DNA of 47,096 bases from the NCBI GenBank assembly GCA_015232015.1, contig JADGAM010000009.1, positions 3,746-50,841 of the forward strand. The letters are read 5' to 3'. Positions 46,531 to 47,096 of the stretch are shown piece by piece. This DNA is from Oligoflexia bacterium (GTDB lineage Bacteria; Bdellovibrionota; Bacteriovoracia; Bacteriovoracales; Bacteriovoracaceae). The position numbers were made by a program, and so were the translations under genes. Below the pieces are notes generated by a model. It ran no database searches and was not told the origin of the DNA. It worked only from the letters and a program-made list of their open reading frames with translations. The stretch's first letter is position 1; the number at the start of each line of letters is the position of its first letter.

Positions 46531-46981
46531 AAGAGCATTACTTCTTGCTGCAGGAATGGGCACAAGAATGGGTAATATTGGCAAAATTTTACCAAAAGTA
46601 TTGTGGCCTGTTTTTGAAAGAACTCTGCTTGAATTACAAATTAAGTATTTAAAATCTATTGGTATTGAAGAAATATATATAAACACTCATCATTGTCATG
46701 AACAAATAAAAAATTTTGTAAAAAAACATAGAAAAGAAGAGGAAGAAGGAGGTGATGATGAATCACTATTTAAAAATACATTTTTTATTCACGAACCTAC
46801 CTTGTTAGATATCGGAGGAGCAATTCATAATGTTGCAAGTTTAAAGCAAATTGACTATCAAGGGTTTTTGTTAGTAGTAAATTCAGATCAATTTTTATGT
46901 TCAAATTTTAAATTGATAACATCACATTTAAAATACTCACATTTAAATTACTCACATTTGAGGTACAAATATTTTAGATGA
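46520..46981 (+). CDS. murU: MurU-like N-acetylmuramate-1-phosphate uridylyltransferase, truncated
   Basis: Nucleotidyltransferase that makes UDP-MurNAc in the AmgK recycling route. It has RALLLAAGMGTRM, the nucleotide-binding LPKVLWPV, HEPTLLDIGGAI and VVNSDQFL. Homologues run 220 residues or more, but the frame stops at 153, just after a 15-base tandem repeat (SHLKYSHLNYSHLRY). Downstream, IGV and YSP can be read in different frames near the window edge, like the family's GIGVYSP, so the remaining part exists but is out of frame. The gene is probably inactivated, or the sequence has errors here. Confidence 0.65.
   Translation: MEIKRALLLAAGMGTRMGNIGKILPKVLWPVFERTLLELQIKYLKSIGIEEIYINTHHCHEQIKNFVKKHRKEEEEGGDDESLFKNTFFIHEPTLLDIGGAIHNVASLKQIDYQGFLLVVNSDQFLCSNFKLITSHLKYSHLNYSHLRYKYFR
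46922..46966. repeat. 15-base tandem repeat in murU
   Basis: Three units of TCACATTTAAAATAC-type sequence, the third diverged. It lies at the point where the MurU reading frame loses family resemblance. Confidence 0.75.
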
Positions 46982-47096
46982 ACTGTCTTGATAATTGGCC
47001 ACTGTTTTAAAAAATTTTGTAGGTCCCGGAAAAAAATATTTCTTTATATTTGTTAAATTTATTATTGAAACACCAGAATAGGTGTAGTATTCACCA
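46982..47096 (+). pseudogene. Out-of-frame murU remainder, cut by window edge
   Basis: After the TGA, protein-like pieces appear in different frames. Near 47070-47096 the bases encode TRIGV in one frame and YSP in another, together resembling GIGVYSP of nucleotidyltransferases. This suggests at least one more frame disruption. It is cut off by the window end. Confidence 0.35.

Overview
The window is AT-rich chromosomal DNA from a Gram-negative bacterium. Outer-membrane barrels, Lpt-like and LysM lipoproteins, TolC and many signal peptides show the two-membrane envelope. The order mnmG-rsmG-parA-parB-bactofilin-(two b subunits)-atpH-A-G-D-C, the ATP synthase operon without a and c subunits, and the wealth of divergent low-complexity envelope proteins suggest Bdellovibrionota, most likely a low-GC Bacteriovoracales relative. 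That assignment is inference from gene order and composition; no rRNA is present to confirm it. The mnmG/rsmG/parAB group plus two parS-like palindromes suggests the left edge lies near the replication origin.

Layout. 0-5.4 kb: tRNA/rRNA modification (mnmG, rsmG) and chromosome segregation (parA, a frame-disrupted parB, a bactofilin). 5.5-11.5 kb: F1Fo ATP synthase stalk and F1 genes. 11.7-18.7 kb: an envelope block with a large membrane-anchored protein, a TolC-like protein, an outer-membrane barrel and two lipoproteins, one with ankyrin repeats. 18.7-24.4 kb, minus strand: a HAMP-only membrane protein, a small coiled-coil exported protein, a decayed gene beside a strong inverted repeat, a tandem-repeat cysteine protein, a STAS/CheX-like protein and a long ankyrin protein. 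24.5-28.5 kb: an MFS transporter and a membrane pyrophosphatase. 28.5-30.3 kb, minus strand: pth, prs and tRNA-Gln. 30.5-36.7 kb: a barrel protein, then a minus-strand HAMP / lytic transglycosylase / GT-C-like group. 36.8-39 kb: a PATAN/DUF4388-like protein and an unknown anchored protein. 39-43.4 kb, minus strand: etfA, etfB, folK, a lipoprotein and a barrel protein. 43.5-47 kb: a LysM lipoprotein, an M48-like lipoprotein without its zinc motif, amgK and a damaged murU.

The genes cover energy coupling (ATP synthase, pyrophosphatase, ETF), segregation near the origin, and peptidoglycan remodelling and recycling (lytic transglycosylase, LysM protein, AmgK/MurU). The signals I find most worth checking are: a shared 18-base palindromic core at three operon ends; a parS-like pair, one of which contains the mnmG start codon; frame disruption of parB inside its nucleotide-binding motif and of murU; the two HAMP-only paralogues; the secreted tandem-repeat protein with nearly identical DNA repeats; and an apparent excess of GGCC. 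I found no CRISPR array, transposase or phage module, and no clearly new multi-gene system.
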